A stretch of 64,000 nt of DNA from the NCBI GenBank assembly GCA_019429275.1, contig JAHYJC010000001.1:62001-126000 (forward strand). Direction: 5' to 3'. Positions 26,133 through 35,458 of this stretch are shown here, piece by piece. The stretch comes from Lentimicrobium sp. Lineage in GTDB: Bacteria; Bacteroidota; Bacteroidia; Bacteroidales; Lentimicrobiaceae. Under the pieces are notes generated by a model. It saw only the letters and a list, made by a program, of their open reading frames with translations. It was not told the DNA's origin and searched no databases. The position numbers were made by a program, and so were the translations under genes. The first letter of the stretch is position 1. Each line of letters opens with the position of its first letter.

Positions 26133-28808
26133 ATGAGTAAGCTTCTGAATCTGACAATACTGAACAGTTTAATTATCTCCATGATATTATTATTCAGCAT
26201 TCAGGCATATGCAACTCATCAAAGAGCAGGAGAAATAACATACAGGCATATTTCAGGACTGACCTATGAAGTTACCATAACCACTTACACTTTCTCTCCG
26301 AGTGCCGCCGACCGATGCGAGCTCACCATCAACTGGGGTGATGGACAAAGCTCGGTGCTTTTGCGCACCAACGGACCTTCAGGAGTTACTCCTGCCGGTA
26401 TTTTCTGCGAACACACCGGTGAAAATATAAGTTCAGAAATCAGGTTGAGCATCTATAAAGGAGTTCATACTTACTCAGCGCCATCTACCTATATACTCTG
26501 GCTCGAAGATCCAAACCGGAATCTGGGCATCCAAAATATACCAAATTCTGTTGATGTACCTTTATATATAGAAACCCTTTTGGTGATTAATCCATTTCTG
26601 GGGAGCAACAATTCACCCGTGCTCTTAATTCCACCTATTGACAACGGATGTGTAGGCCTTCCATTCCTGCATAATCCCGGAGCCTTTGATCCTGACGGAG
26701 ACAGTCTTTCATTCAGGCTGGTAAATTGCAAGGGAGCGGGAGGCAGAGATATTCCCGGTTACAAATTACCCAACGAGGTTGACCTGACAAACCCCGGAAC
26801 TTTCGAAATTAATGAATTAACCGGCGACGTTCTTTGGGACAGCCCGGTGCAGCAGGGCGAATATAATTTTGCTTTTGTTATTGAAGAATGGCGCAATGGC
26901 ATCCGCATTGGATATGTAACACGCGATATGCAGGTAAATATAATTGCCTGCAACAATACACCACCCGAAATATTTGTTGCCAGCGACACCTGTATCATTG
27001 CCGGTGATACCCTCAGGTTGCAGGTCAGAGCTATCGATGTGGATAATCATAAAATAACCCTTACAGCAACAGGTGGACCCCTTCAACTTCCTGTGAGTCC
27101 GGCCATTTATAATCAGCCAGGCGATTCGGTCGGTCAGGTAAGTGCAACCCTCATTTGGCCAACAGTTTGTGCACATGTCAGGAAACAACCTTACCAGATT
27201 TTTTTTAAAGCCCTTGATAATGGGACTCCAGTAAGACTTTTCGATTTAAAGACCACAAATATCACAGTGATAGCCCCACCTGTAGTAAATCCTATTGTGA
27301 CCCCGCTCGGCAATACCATGCTTTTAAACTGGAATCAGCATCCATGCAATGAAGCCGATGGCTACAGAATATATCGCAGAGCCGGAAATTCCGGTTTTAC
27401 TCCCAATGTTTGTCAAACCGGGGTTCCACCCGAATCAGGATACCAACTTATTGCCCAAACCAATGGCATTGCAGCAACATCTTTAATCGATGACAACAAC
27501 GGAGTAGGCCTGGTAAGAGGAATTACATATTGTTATCTTATAACGGCCTGGTTCGATGATGGTTCTGAAAGCATTGCATCAGAAGAATTTTGTGCAAATC
27601 TGAAGAAAGATATGCCGGTATTTACCAATGTAAATGTGCTTAATACCTCAACTACTGCCGGTTCAATAGAGATCATCTGGTCTAAACCCACCGAACTCGA
27701 TCCGGTTCAGACTCCGGGCCCTTTTATCTACAAATTGTTTCGATCACAGGGCTTTAACAATGCTGTGAAAGAAAATATTGCAGAATTCAACAACCTGAAT
27801 GATACCCTATTTATCGATAACGGACTGAATACCAAAGATACAGCATGGACTTACACCATAGAGTTTATTAACAACACACCCGGAAACATTTTTACCATAG
27901 GTTTTACTCCACCGGCTTCATCTGTATTTATCCGCACTATTCCTTCTGACAAACAGATCGGCATTCAGATTATCAGCAATGTGCCCTGGTCAAATGTGGG
28001 TTATACAATATACCGCCAAAATGAATCAGGAGTATTTGACAGCATTGCATTTGTTACCTCTACTTCTTATATTGACAGAGATCTGGTCAATGAAATAGAG
28101 TACTGTTATCTGGTGAGGGCTAAAGGAACTTACGGCACTGCAGGCTATAAGGACCCTCTGCTTAATTATTCACAGGAGAAATGCGACTCTCCGCGTGACA
28201 ATGTGCCGCCCTGTGCAACCAACCTTTGGGTTGAAGTTGAATGTGAGTTGAACAGCTTAATTTTCACCTGGGACGATCTTAGTTTAGGTTGTGCTCCTGA
28301 CATTGCCCGATACGAGCTATACAGAGCTGGGAATCCGCATCAGTTGATTGAATCTTTTGATGCGGGTAAATTATCATTCACCTTCCTGCCACCTTCATCA
28401 ATTACCGGTTGTTTTTTCGTTATAGGAATTGATGTAAACGGAAATTCTGACACTACCAATTACAGAAAAGTATGCACCAGTATTGATGATTGTCCAAGAT
28501 ACAGGCTTCCTAATGTTTTTACTCCCAACAATGACGGTTACAATGATTATTTTATTCCGTTTCCTGGCTATACATCAGTAGATAGGATAGATCTGAAGAT
28601 TATAAACCGGTGGGGTGTGGTTGTGTTTGAAACCAACGATCCGGCCATTAGGTGGGACGGGCGCGATCAAAACACGAACAAACCCTGCTCTGATGGCGTT
28701 TATTTTTATGTTTGTGAGGTATATGAAATTGTTGGAAATCCTGAAACCGAAGACGACAAAATTCTAGAACAAAGAACCCTGACCGACAGTTTGCACATAC
28801 TTCGATAG
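26133..28808 (+). CDS. Large secreted protein with T9SS type B sorting domain
   Basis: The 891-residue protein has an N-terminal signal peptide (to about YAT, residue 28), a first domain beginning HQRAGEITYRHISGLTYEV seen in other Bacteroidota gliding-associated proteins, and middle fibronectin-III-like segments (W...GY.IYR). The last ~95 residues form a gliding-motility-associated C-terminal domain: LPNVFTPNNDGYND, INRWGVVVFE, WDGRDQN, DGVYFYV. That domain directs export through the type IX system and surface display. Function beyond surface adhesion or matrix is unknown. It is monocistronic with a terminator at 28831. Confidence 0.92.
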   Translation: MSKLLNLTILNSLIISMILLFSIQAYATHQRAGEITYRHISGLTYEVTITTYTFSPSAADRCELTINWGDGQSSVLLRTNGPSGVTPAGIFCEHTGENISSEIRLSIYKGVHTYSAPSTYILWLEDPNRNLGIQNIPNSVDVPLYIETLLVINPFLGSNNSPVLLIPPIDNGCVGLPFLHNPGAFDPDGDSLSFRLVNCKGAGGRDIPGYKLPNEVDLTNPGTFEINELTGDVLWDSPVQQGEYNFAFVIEEWRNGIRIGYVTRDMQVNIIACNNTPPEIFVASDTCIIAGDTLRLQVRAIDVDNHKITLTATGGPLQLPVSPAIYNQPGDSVGQVSATLIWPTVCAHVRKQPYQIFFKALDNGTPVRLFDLKTTNITVIAPPVVNPIVTPLGNTMLLNWNQHPCNEADGYRIYRRAGNSGFTPNVCQTGVPPESGYQLIAQTNGIAATSLIDDNNGVGLVRGITYCYLITAWFDDGSESIASEEFCANLKKDMPVFTNVNVLNTSTTAGSIEIIWSKPTELDPVQTPGPFIYKLFRSQGFNNAVKENIAEFNNLNDTLFIDNGLNTKDTAWTYTIEFINNTPGNIFTIGFTPPASSVFIRTIPSDKQIGIQIISNVPWSNVGYTIYRQNESGVFDSIAFVTSTSYIDRDLVNEIEYCYLVRAKGTYGTAGYKDPLLNYSQEKCDSPRDNVPPCATNLWVEVECELNSLIFTWDDLSLGCAPDIARYELYRAGNPHQLIESFDAGKLSFTFLPPSSITGCFFVIGIDVNGNSDTTNYRKVCTSIDDCPRYRLPNVFTPNNDGYNDYFIPFPGYTSVDRIDLKIINRWGVVVFETNDPAIRWDGRDQNTNKPCSDGVYFYVCEVYEIVGNPETEDDKILEQRTLTDSLHILR

Positions 28809-28830
28809 ACTATTAATACATGCAAAAACA

Positions 28831-28860
28831 AAAAAAGCATCCGGTTACGGATGCTTTTTT
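28831..28860. terminator. Bidirectional intrinsic terminator
   Basis: AGCATCCG (28836-28843) pairs with CGGATGCT (28848-28855) around GTTA, with A-tracts before and T-tracts after. It can serve both the T9SS cargo gene (plus) and gap (minus), which converge here. Confidence 0.9.
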
Positions 28861-28879
28861 TGTTTTTAGAATCGATAAA

Positions 28880-29890
28880 TTATACTTCAAAAAGTTTCTC
28901 GACAAGGTCAACAACACGCGCAGAATATCCCCATTCGTTATCATACCACGAAAGCACTTTTACTGTTTTTCCGTTTACCATTGTGCTCTTGGCATCAAAA
29001 ATAGAAGAGGCGGGATTATGAATTACATCAACTGAGACGATTTCGTCTTCGGTGTACTCCAGAATTCCTTTCATCGGACCTTCTGCTGCTTCTTTCATTG
29101 CTGCATTAATTTCCTCTTTGGTGGCAGCAACTTTAAGGTTTACAACCAAATCAACCAATGAACCTGTTGGAGTTGGAACGCGGACTGCCAAACCATCAAG
29201 CTTACCTTTGAGGTCAGGAATAACAAGGCCAACTGCTTTGGCAGCGCCGGTAGTGGTAGGTATTTGAGAGACTGCCGCTGAACGAGCCCTGCGAAGATCG
29301 CTGTGAGGTGCATCCAGAATGGTCTGATCGTTGGTATAAGAGTGAATGGTTGTCATTAAACCATTCTCAATGCCAAATTTATCATGAAGCACTTTTGCAA
29401 TCGGAGCCAGGCAGTTGGTTGTGCATGAAGCATTGGAAACACATTCATCCGTTGCTTTAAGATCGTTATCATTTACACCCAGCACAATGGTCCTGTCGAT
29501 GGTATCTTTTGAAGGCACTGTTAAAATAACCTTTTTGGCACCATTTTTAAGGTGGTCGCCATATCCGCCTTTGGGACTTTCTTTTGCACGGAATACTCCG
29601 GTTGATTCAACCACTACATCCGGTGCCGAAGCCCAGGCAATGTTTGCAGGACTGCGCTCGGCTGTAACCGGATATTTCACCCCATTTACAATAAGAGAAG
29701 TTTCATCAAATTCAATTTTTCCATTGAACTTCCCTTGCGTAGAGTCATATTTCAGCAGGTAAGCCAGGGTTTTTGTGTTGGTAAGGTCGTTAATTCCGAC
29801 AACTACAATGTTCTCACGTTCCAGTGCAAGTTTAAAGACATTTCTACCGATTCTTCCGAATCCGTTGATAGCCAGTTTAATTTTTGACAT
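28880..29890 (-). CDS. gap: Glyceraldehyde-3-phosphate dehydrogenase
   Basis: The 336-residue protein shows the NAD-binding start KLAINGFGRIGRNVFKLAL, the active-site motif SNASCTTNCLAP with the catalytic Cys at about 151-154, and the C-terminal WYDNEWGYSARVVDL. It oxidises glyceraldehyde 3-phosphate to 1,3-bisphosphoglycerate in glycolysis and runs in reverse in gluconeogenesis. It is monocistronic, with a clear -7 box and a shared terminator. Confidence 0.97.
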   Translation of the reverse strand: MSKIKLAINGFGRIGRNVFKLALERENIVVVGINDLTNTKTLAYLLKYDSTQGKFNGKIEFDETSLIVNGVKYPVTAERSPANIAWASAPDVVVESTGVFRAKESPKGGYGDHLKNGAKKVILTVPSKDTIDRTIVLGVNDNDLKATDECVSNASCTTNCLAPIAKVLHDKFGIENGLMTTIHSYTNDQTILDAPHSDLRRARSAAVSQIPTTTGAAKAVGLVIPDLKGKLDGLAVRVPTPTGSLVDLVVNLKVAATKEEINAAMKEAAEGPMKGILEYTEDEIVSVDVIHNPASSIFDAKSTMVNGKTVKVLSWYDNEWGYSARVVDLVEKLFEV

Positions 29891-29935
29891 ATTACTTAAT
29901 GTTTAAGTGAGTAATTCCTTTTCTGTTTTTCGGTG

Positions 29936-29943
29936 CAAAGTTA
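29936..29943 (-). promoter_or_regulatory. Putative -7 box TAACTTTG for gap
   Basis: The minus strand reads TAACTTTG 45 nt upstream of the gap ATG. Confidence 0.55.
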
Positions 29944-30135
29944 ATGATAATTATGCAACCATAAAAAAATAAAGTACATAATAAGCTCCTCTAATAAGCT
30001 GAATATCTATGTTATACAAAATATTTTGTCATTTTGTAATTTATTTCAAATAATCAGCGTTTTCGCAATCGATTGCGATTAACCTCAATATCCTTCTGAG
30101 TTCATGAGCAATGAAAAACATAATGGTTTTCGCTG

Positions 30136-30143
30136 TAAATTTG
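30136..30143 (+). promoter_or_regulatory. Putative -7 box TAAATTTG almost touching the lepA start
   Basis: TAAATTTG ends five nt before the ATG at 30149, so the transcript would be leaderless or nearly so. This box supports 30149 rather than the upstream in-frame ATG at 30104 as the start. Confidence 0.5.
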
Positions 30144-30148
30144 CACCG

Positions 30149-31936
30149 ATGAAAACAATTCGTAACTTCTGCATTATTGCACATATAGATCACGGCAAGA
30201 GTACCCTTGCCGACAGATTGCTTGAATTTACCGGAACCTTGTCTGAGCGTCAGCAACAGGATCAGGTGCTGGATGATATGGATCTTGAAAGGGAAAGAGG
30301 CATCACCATAAAAAGTCATGCCATTCAGATGGAATATAATTATGAAGGAGAACGTTACAAACTAAACCTGATCGATACTCCCGGCCATGTAGATTTTTCC
30401 TACGAAGTTTCGCGCTCCATAGCTGCTTGTGAAGGTGCACTTTTAATTGTTGATGCCACACAGGGGATTCAGGCTCAAACCATATCCAATCTTTATCTGG
30501 CCATAGAGCATGATCTGGAAATTATTCCGATCTTAAACAAGATGGACATGGAAAATGCAATGCCAGAGGATGTTGAAGAACAAATTATTGACCTTTTGGG
30601 ATGCAAATCAGAAGATATAATCAGAGCCAGCGGAAAAACCGGCATGGGTGTTGAAGAAATTCTGAGTGCAATTATTCACAGAATTCCACACCCTACAGGC
30701 GATGCTTCAGCACCACTACAAGCGCTAATATTCGATTCTGTTTATAATTCCTTCCGAGGAATTGTCGCCTATTTCAGAATACGGAACGGAGAAATCAGAA
30801 AAGGTGATTTTGTAAAATTCTTCAATACCGGAAAAGAGTATTACGCCGATGAAATAGGTGTTCTAAGACTGACGCAGCAACCCAGAGACGTATTGGCTGT
30901 GGGTGATGTTGGATACATCATTTCAGGCATAAAGACCTCGCGTGAGGTAAAAGTAGGAGATACCATTACTCATGTGAAGAATCCCTGCGACAAAGCCATT
31001 GAAGGATTCAGCAACGTTAAACCCATGGTGTATGCAGGTATATATCCGGTTGATGCCGATGATTATGAGGAGTTGAGAGCTTCAATGGAGAGGCTTCAAC
31101 TCAATGATGCTTCGCTGGTATTTGAGCCTGAATCATCAGTTGCGCTTGGCTTTGGTTTTCGTTGCGGATTTCTGGGATTACTTCACATGGAAATTATTCA
31201 GGAGCGCCTTGACAGAGAGTTTGATATGGATGTTATTACTACGGTCCCAAACGTATCATATAAAGCTTATACAACTAAAGGAGAAATACTTGATGTGCAC
31301 AATCCATCAGGATTACCTGCCCCCAACTATCTGGAGCGGATTGAAGAGCCATACATTTCGGCCCAGATAATTTCAAAATCTGAATACATTGGAGCTGTAA
31401 TGACACTATGTATAGGCAAGCGCGGCGCCCTCAAAAATCAGGTTTACCTCACCAGCGACAGGGTTGAACTTACCATGGAACTTCCTTTGGGCGAAATAGT
31501 TTTTGACTTTTACGACAAGCTAAAAAGTATTTCTAAAGGTTATGCCTCTTTCGATTATCACATCAGTGGTTATCAGCCGGCTAAACTTGTAAGACTTGAT
31601 ATATTGCTGAACAGTGAGCCGGTAGATGCGCTTTCAACACTAATTCATCAGGATAATGCCTATGATTTTGGGCGAAGGATGTGCTCCAAACTCAGAGAAC
31701 TCATTCCACGACAGCAATTCGATATAGCGATTCAGGCAGCCATTGGCGCTAAAATTATTGCCCGTGAAACTGTAAAAGCTGTTCGTAAAGATGTTACTGC
31801 CAAATGTTATGGCGGAGATATAACCCGCAAACGAAAGTTGCTTGAAAAACAAAAGAAGGGCAAAAAGCGCATGCGCCAGGTTGGAAATGTTGAAGTCCCG
31901 CAAACTGCATTTCTTGCAGTATTGAAGCTGGATTGA
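30149..31936 (+). CDS. lepA: Elongation factor 4 (LepA)
   Basis: The 595-residue GTPase has G1 AHIDHGKST at residues about 9-17, the switch region RERGITIK, G3 DTPGHVDF and G4 NKMD, then LepA-specific C-terminal sequence ending in the R/K-rich tail [20 protein letters not shown]. LepA is a ribosome-associated factor involved in ribosome assembly and translation under stress. The start at 30149 gives the usual [17 protein letters not shown]-terminus. It is monocistronic and converges on the response-regulator gene. Confidence 0.96.
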   Translation: MKTIRNFCIIAHIDHGKSTLADRLLEFTGTLSERQQQDQVLDDMDLERERGITIKSHAIQMEYNYEGERYKLNLIDTPGHVDFSYEVSRSIAACEGALLIVDATQGIQAQTISNLYLAIEHDLEIIPILNKMDMENAMPEDVEEQIIDLLGCKSEDIIRASGKTGMGVEEILSAIIHRIPHPTGDASAPLQALIFDSVYNSFRGIVAYFRIRNGEIRKGDFVKFFNTGKEYYADEIGVLRLTQQPRDVLAVGDVGYIISGIKTSREVKVGDTITHVKNPCDKAIEGFSNVKPMVYAGIYPVDADDYEELRASMERLQLNDASLVFEPESSVALGFGFRCGFLGLLHMEIIQERLDREFDMDVITTVPNVSYKAYTTKGEILDVHNPSGLPAPNYLERIEEPYISAQIISKSEYIGAVMTLCIGKRGALKNQVYLTSDRVELTMELPLGEIVFDFYDKLKSISKGYASFDYHISGYQPAKLVRLDILLNSEPVDALSTLIHQDNAYDFGRRMCSKLRELIPRQQFDIAIQAAIGAKIIARETVKAVRKDVTAKCYGGDITRKRKLLEKQKKGKKRMRQVGNVEVPQTAFLAVLKLD

Positions 31937-31967
31937 TCAGTAAAACATTAAAAAAAAGCTGATTAAT

Positions 31968-33092
31968 TTATAAATCTATCAATTTGTGTTTTACTGCATA
32001 AATAATTACTTCAATAATATTTTTAGCATTGAGTTTGATCATCAGGTTAGCCCGGTGTTTTTCTACAGTCCGGCTACTGATAAAAAGCTTATCAGCTATC
32101 TCCTTGGTTGACAAGCCCTTACAAACCTGATTTAATACTTCAACTTCGCGATCAGAGATACTGATGAGGTCATCCGAAGCTTTTTCCTTTATGAGTTCAT
32201 TGTCTCTGAAAACTGAGATTAATTTGTTAACCAGTTCGGTGGATATATAACTCCGGGAACCAGCCAGCATATCAATTGCTTTTTCAAATTCTTCAATTTC
32301 ATTAATTGAGAAACCTTCCAGATCTTGTTCCTGAATTACATCTTCTCTGGTAACGATAATTGTACCCAGCATACTTGATTTTCCCTTTACCTTAAGCCCG
32401 ACCATACCATATAATTCAGTACATATCTTATGCCCATCCTTATGCACAACCGAAAATCTGAGATGAATATCCTTTTCAAAACCTCTAAGGCAGCGATTAA
32501 TTTTTTCAATAGCTGAAGTTTTATCTTTAGGCGCAATTATATCCTCAAACCCCATTTGCAACAATTCATTCCTGGTGTATCCAATTGTAGCTGTAAGACT
32601 GGGATTGGTTTCAATAAAATTATTACCCTGAAAAATAAATATACCATAAGGAGCAATCATTGAAAGAGCTATAAACTTTTCCTCGTTGGCTTTTCGGTGG
32701 GCTTCGGCTTTATTAAGCCGTGTTGCAATAGAAATAAGCAACTCATCGTACTCAAATGGTTTGACAATATAATCATCGGCCCCGAGTTGCATGCCAAATC
32801 TTATGTCCTTTAGCTCAGATTTTGCTGTCAGGAAAACAAAAGGAATCATGGCAGTGGCAGAACTCTCTTTTAAAATGTTGAAAACATCATATCCACTTAT
32901 TTCCTTCATCGAAATATCACACAAAATGAGGTCGGGGATAATTTCAAAGGCTTTTTGAATACCTACCGCCCCATCGTCGGCATGAGTAACGTCATAACCC
33001 TTGACCTTGAGCAAGTTGGATATGGTAATGGCCAGTGATTTGTCATCTTCGACAAGAAGAATTTTTATACCATTTGGATCAGTTGTAATCAT
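31968..33092 (-). CDS. Response regulator, REC-PAS-LuxR HTH
   Basis: The 374-residue protein has a receiver domain with the acidic pair EDD near residue 15 and phospho-acceptor Asp59 in LILCDISMKE. A PAS-like domain covers about 140-260 (YGIFIFQGNNFIETNPSLTATIGYTRNELL). A C-terminal LuxR/GerE helix-turn-helix lies at about 305-370 (ISDREVEVLNQVCKGLSTKEIADKLFISSRTVEKHR). A PAS between receiver and HTH is an uncommon order. It lies 18 bp after the histidine kinase stop and is probably its partner. Confidence 0.9.
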   Translation of the reverse strand: MITTDPNGIKILLVEDDKSLAITISNLLKVKGYDVTHADDGAVGIQKAFEIIPDLILCDISMKEISGYDVFNILKESSATAMIPFVFLTAKSELKDIRFGMQLGADDYIVKPFEYDELLISIATRLNKAEAHRKANEEKFIALSMIAPYGIFIFQGNNFIETNPSLTATIGYTRNELLQMGFEDIIAPKDKTSAIEKINRCLRGFEKDIHLRFSVVHKDGHKICTELYGMVGLKVKGKSSMLGTIIVTREDVIQEQDLEGFSINEIEEFEKAIDMLAGSRSYISTELVNKLISVFRDNELIKEKASDDLISISDREVEVLNQVCKGLSTKEIADKLFISSRTVEKHRANLMIKLNAKNIIEVIIYAVKHKLIDL

Positions 33093-33110
33093 TAGTTTTA
33101 TATTTCAAAT

Positions 33111-34739
33111 TTAAACAGCATCATTCTGCATTATTGGTAATTTTACTTTTACTGTTGTTCCTCTACTTGTCTGACTTTCGATTAATATAGTCCCATTATG
33201 CAATTTCAGACATTCCTTTACAACAGCAAGACCAAGTCCAGATCCTTTTGAAAATCTGGAATTACTCGCCCTGTAAAATGGTTCAAAAATCAAATCCATA
33301 TCTTCCTGGGGTATTCCTATGCCAGAATCTCTTATTTCAACATTCAAAAAATCAGAATCAGTCATGGAAACAGAAAACTCAACAAATTGTTTCTTATCAG
33401 AATATACAAGGGCATTCTGAAGCAGATTGGCAAATATATGATGGAATAAATAATCATCAAGGTAAACTTTTTCAATGCGGGGATCTGCTTTTACTAAAAT
33501 CCTTCCTGCCACAATTTCCATGTCATCCAGCTCTTTGACCAGATCCCTGAGAAGCTCGGGAAAATCTGTAAGCAAAGGCTTAAATTCAAGTTTCCCTTTT
33601 CCCGCTGCATCAATAATAGTAATTTTATCAAGTACCCGAAGCAAGGATTTAACAGCCAGTTTGCTCAGGCTAAATGAATCTGCAATGGTTTCAGCATCTA
33701 ATTCCGGAAAATGAGATTCCAGCAATTGAAGATTACTGTAAATGATTGAAAGAGGTGTCCGGAATTCATGGGATACCGATGAAATGTATTTTGACTTTAA
33801 TTTACTTCGCTCAATTTCGAATTGCAGCGAGGTTTGAATTTCTTCCTGTATCTGCTTTTGCTCTGAAATATTTTTTATAATTCCATAAACACCTTTGACC
33901 AAATTGTTTTTGTTGGTATAAGGAGCAACTGAGATTTCGACCCAACGCTTTTCCTGGTTGGCTGCAACCATTTGAATTTCAAATAATCTTGGATTTTTTT
34001 CTTCTTCATTTTGCAGGCTTTCATTCTTCAGACCTAACATCTTTTTCAGGTAATCATTGAGCTGTGATTTCGTTTCGGTTGCAATATATTCAGCAATAGA
34101 GGATTTCATGACTTCCTCCACTGAATATCCCAAAAGCTTTTCAATTGCCCGACTTACAAAAACTAATTTTCCTTGTTCATTATAGACATAAAACACATCG
34201 GTCATATTGCCTGCAATCAATTCAGGTAAAATCTCATCGATATGTTCATCTCCTGTTATTTCGTGTGACGCAGTGATGTCGCGGATTGAAACCATTGCAA
34301 CAGCTCTTCCGACGTCTGGCAATTGAAACCTGCTTATTAAAAAAGTAAATAATACTCCATTTAGTAAGAAAGTCCTTCTGTTCTCAATAAACACTGATTT
34401 GAAAGGTTCATGTTCATTTTTATCTTCATTTTTTGATAACACATACCCCTGGTACATGTGCTCGGGCAATCCCTGATGACCAGCATGCAAACTATCTCCC
34501 AAAGCTTTCCCGTTCAGCGAAAAAGCAAATGGCATTCCGGATTGATCAATAAAATAGTTCAGAACAGATGTACTGGAAAATCTATGGCCAATTTCGGGAC
34601 TCTTCAATTTTTTTGATTTCAAACTTTTAGACTTATCTTTACCCTGGCTCATCCTGATAATGAATAATAAAATAAATAAAGGACTTACATAATCAAACAA
34701 AAGTATAAAAAAACCAGTAATTATTTTAATTCTGCGCAT
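33111..34739 (-). CDS. PAS-domain sensor histidine kinase
   Basis: The 542-residue protein has a PAS domain at about 175-295 (VFYVYNEQGKLVFVSRAIEKLLGYS) and probably a degenerate one before it. The HisKA helix has His324 in SSVSHEFRTPL, and the HATPase domain has an N box near 430, DSGIGIP near 465 and GSGLGLAVV near 492. The first 29 residues from 34739 form one hydrophobic segment; starting instead at the ATG at 34652 (MSQGKDKS) would give a soluble kinase. No periplasmic sensor loop is present, so the signal is probably internal. Confidence 0.9.
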   Translation of the reverse strand: MRRIKIITGFFILLFDYVSPLFILLFIIRMSQGKDKSKSLKSKKLKSPEIGHRFSSTSVLNYFIDQSGMPFAFSLNGKALGDSLHAGHQGLPEHMYQGYVLSKNEDKNEHEPFKSVFIENRRTFLLNGVLFTFLISRFQLPDVGRAVAMVSIRDITASHEITGDEHIDEILPELIAGNMTDVFYVYNEQGKLVFVSRAIEKLLGYSVEEVMKSSIAEYIATETKSQLNDYLKKMLGLKNESLQNEEEKNPRLFEIQMVAANQEKRWVEISVAPYTNKNNLVKGVYGIIKNISEQKQIQEEIQTSLQFEIERSKLKSKYISSVSHEFRTPLSIIYSNLQLLESHFPELDAETIADSFSLSKLAVKSLLRVLDKITIIDAAGKGKLEFKPLLTDFPELLRDLVKELDDMEIVAGRILVKADPRIEKVYLDDYLFHHIFANLLQNALVYSDKKQFVEFSVSMTDSDFLNVEIRDSGIGIPQEDMDLIFEPFYRASNSRFSKGSGLGLAVVKECLKLHNGTILIESQTSRGTTVKVKLPIMQNDAV

Positions 34740-34957
34740 TCTTTTAACAACCTGAAATGTAATTTTATAAAAGAAAGGGGCATTTTTTAATCAAAATATT
34801 TCAAACCGAAAATAATCCACCAATGCATACCATTTACTTACAAAAACATTAAATATCAGGTTATATCATGAAAAATATCAAAAAATAACAAGTTCATTGT
34901 AACTTTAAACCTTCAGATTGGTCATAATCATAACCGACAGAACTTTTAACAGGGCGA

Positions 34958-35443
34958 ATGACCAGAGCCGAATACAACAAATGCGTTGACCATTATGCAG
35001 ATGGCGTTTATCGTTTCATCCTTAAAAACATTAAGGATACTGAACGTGCCCGCGATATTGTTCAGGATTCTTTTTCAAAAATGTGGGAAAAGGTCGGTGA
35101 CATCAACACCGAAAAGGCAAAATCTTACCTTTTTACAACAGCTTATCATACCATGATTGACGAAATCAGACATGAAAAGGCAAAAACAAGTTTTAACGAA
35201 AATATTTACGACAATCTCACAGTCAATCACAGCTGGAATGATTTGAAGGAGGTGCTTCAAAAAGCGCTGGACACTTTGCCCCTGCTTCAAAAAACTGTTA
35301 TAATGCTTAGAGATTATGAGGGTTATTCTTACGAAGAAATCGGCAATATTACCAATCTGAGTGACTCGCAGGTAAAGGTATATATCTATCGGGGAAGAGT
35401 GGCCCTCAAAAATTTTATCGGTAGCATGGACAAAGTCATTTGA
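34958..35443 (+). CDS. ECF-type RNA polymerase sigma factor
   Basis: The 161-residue protein has sigma region 2 (RARDIVQDSFSKMWEKV, SYLFTTAYHTMIDEIRH) and region 4 (DTLPLLQKTVIMLRDYEGYSYEEIGNITNLSDSQVKVYIYRGR). This two-region form is typical of extracytoplasmic-function sigma factors. It is followed after 15 bp by a membrane protein with anti-sigma features and then by a GIN-domain/barrel protein, suggesting an envelope-signal regulon. A TAACTTTA, one base off the -7 consensus, lies about 50 nt upstream. Confidence 0.92.
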   Translation: MTRAEYNKCVDHYADGVYRFILKNIKDTERARDIVQDSFSKMWEKVGDINTEKAKSYLFTTAYHTMIDEIRHEKAKTSFNENIYDNLTVNHSWNDLKEVLQKALDTLPLLQKTVIMLRDYEGYSYEEIGNITNLSDSQVKVYIYRGRVALKNFIGSMDKVI

Positions 35444-35446
35444 GCA

Positions 35447-35455
35447 AGGAGGTGT
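35447..35455 (+). promoter_or_regulatory. Strong Shine-Dalgarno sequence before the anti-sigma gene
   Basis: AAGGAGGTG ends three nt before the ATG at 35459. Strong Shine-Dalgarno sites are rare in Bacteroidota and none comparable was noticed elsewhere in this window. The spacing is short. Confidence 0.6.
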
Positions 35456-35458
35456 AAA

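Noticed and set aside
28820-29035. 71-codon plus-strand frame
   Set aside because: Starts in the bidirectional terminator and continues antisense to gap.
31925-31965. Possible terminator between lepA and the response regulator
   Set aside because: Only a five- to six-bp AT-rich stem around a long loop; too weak to call.
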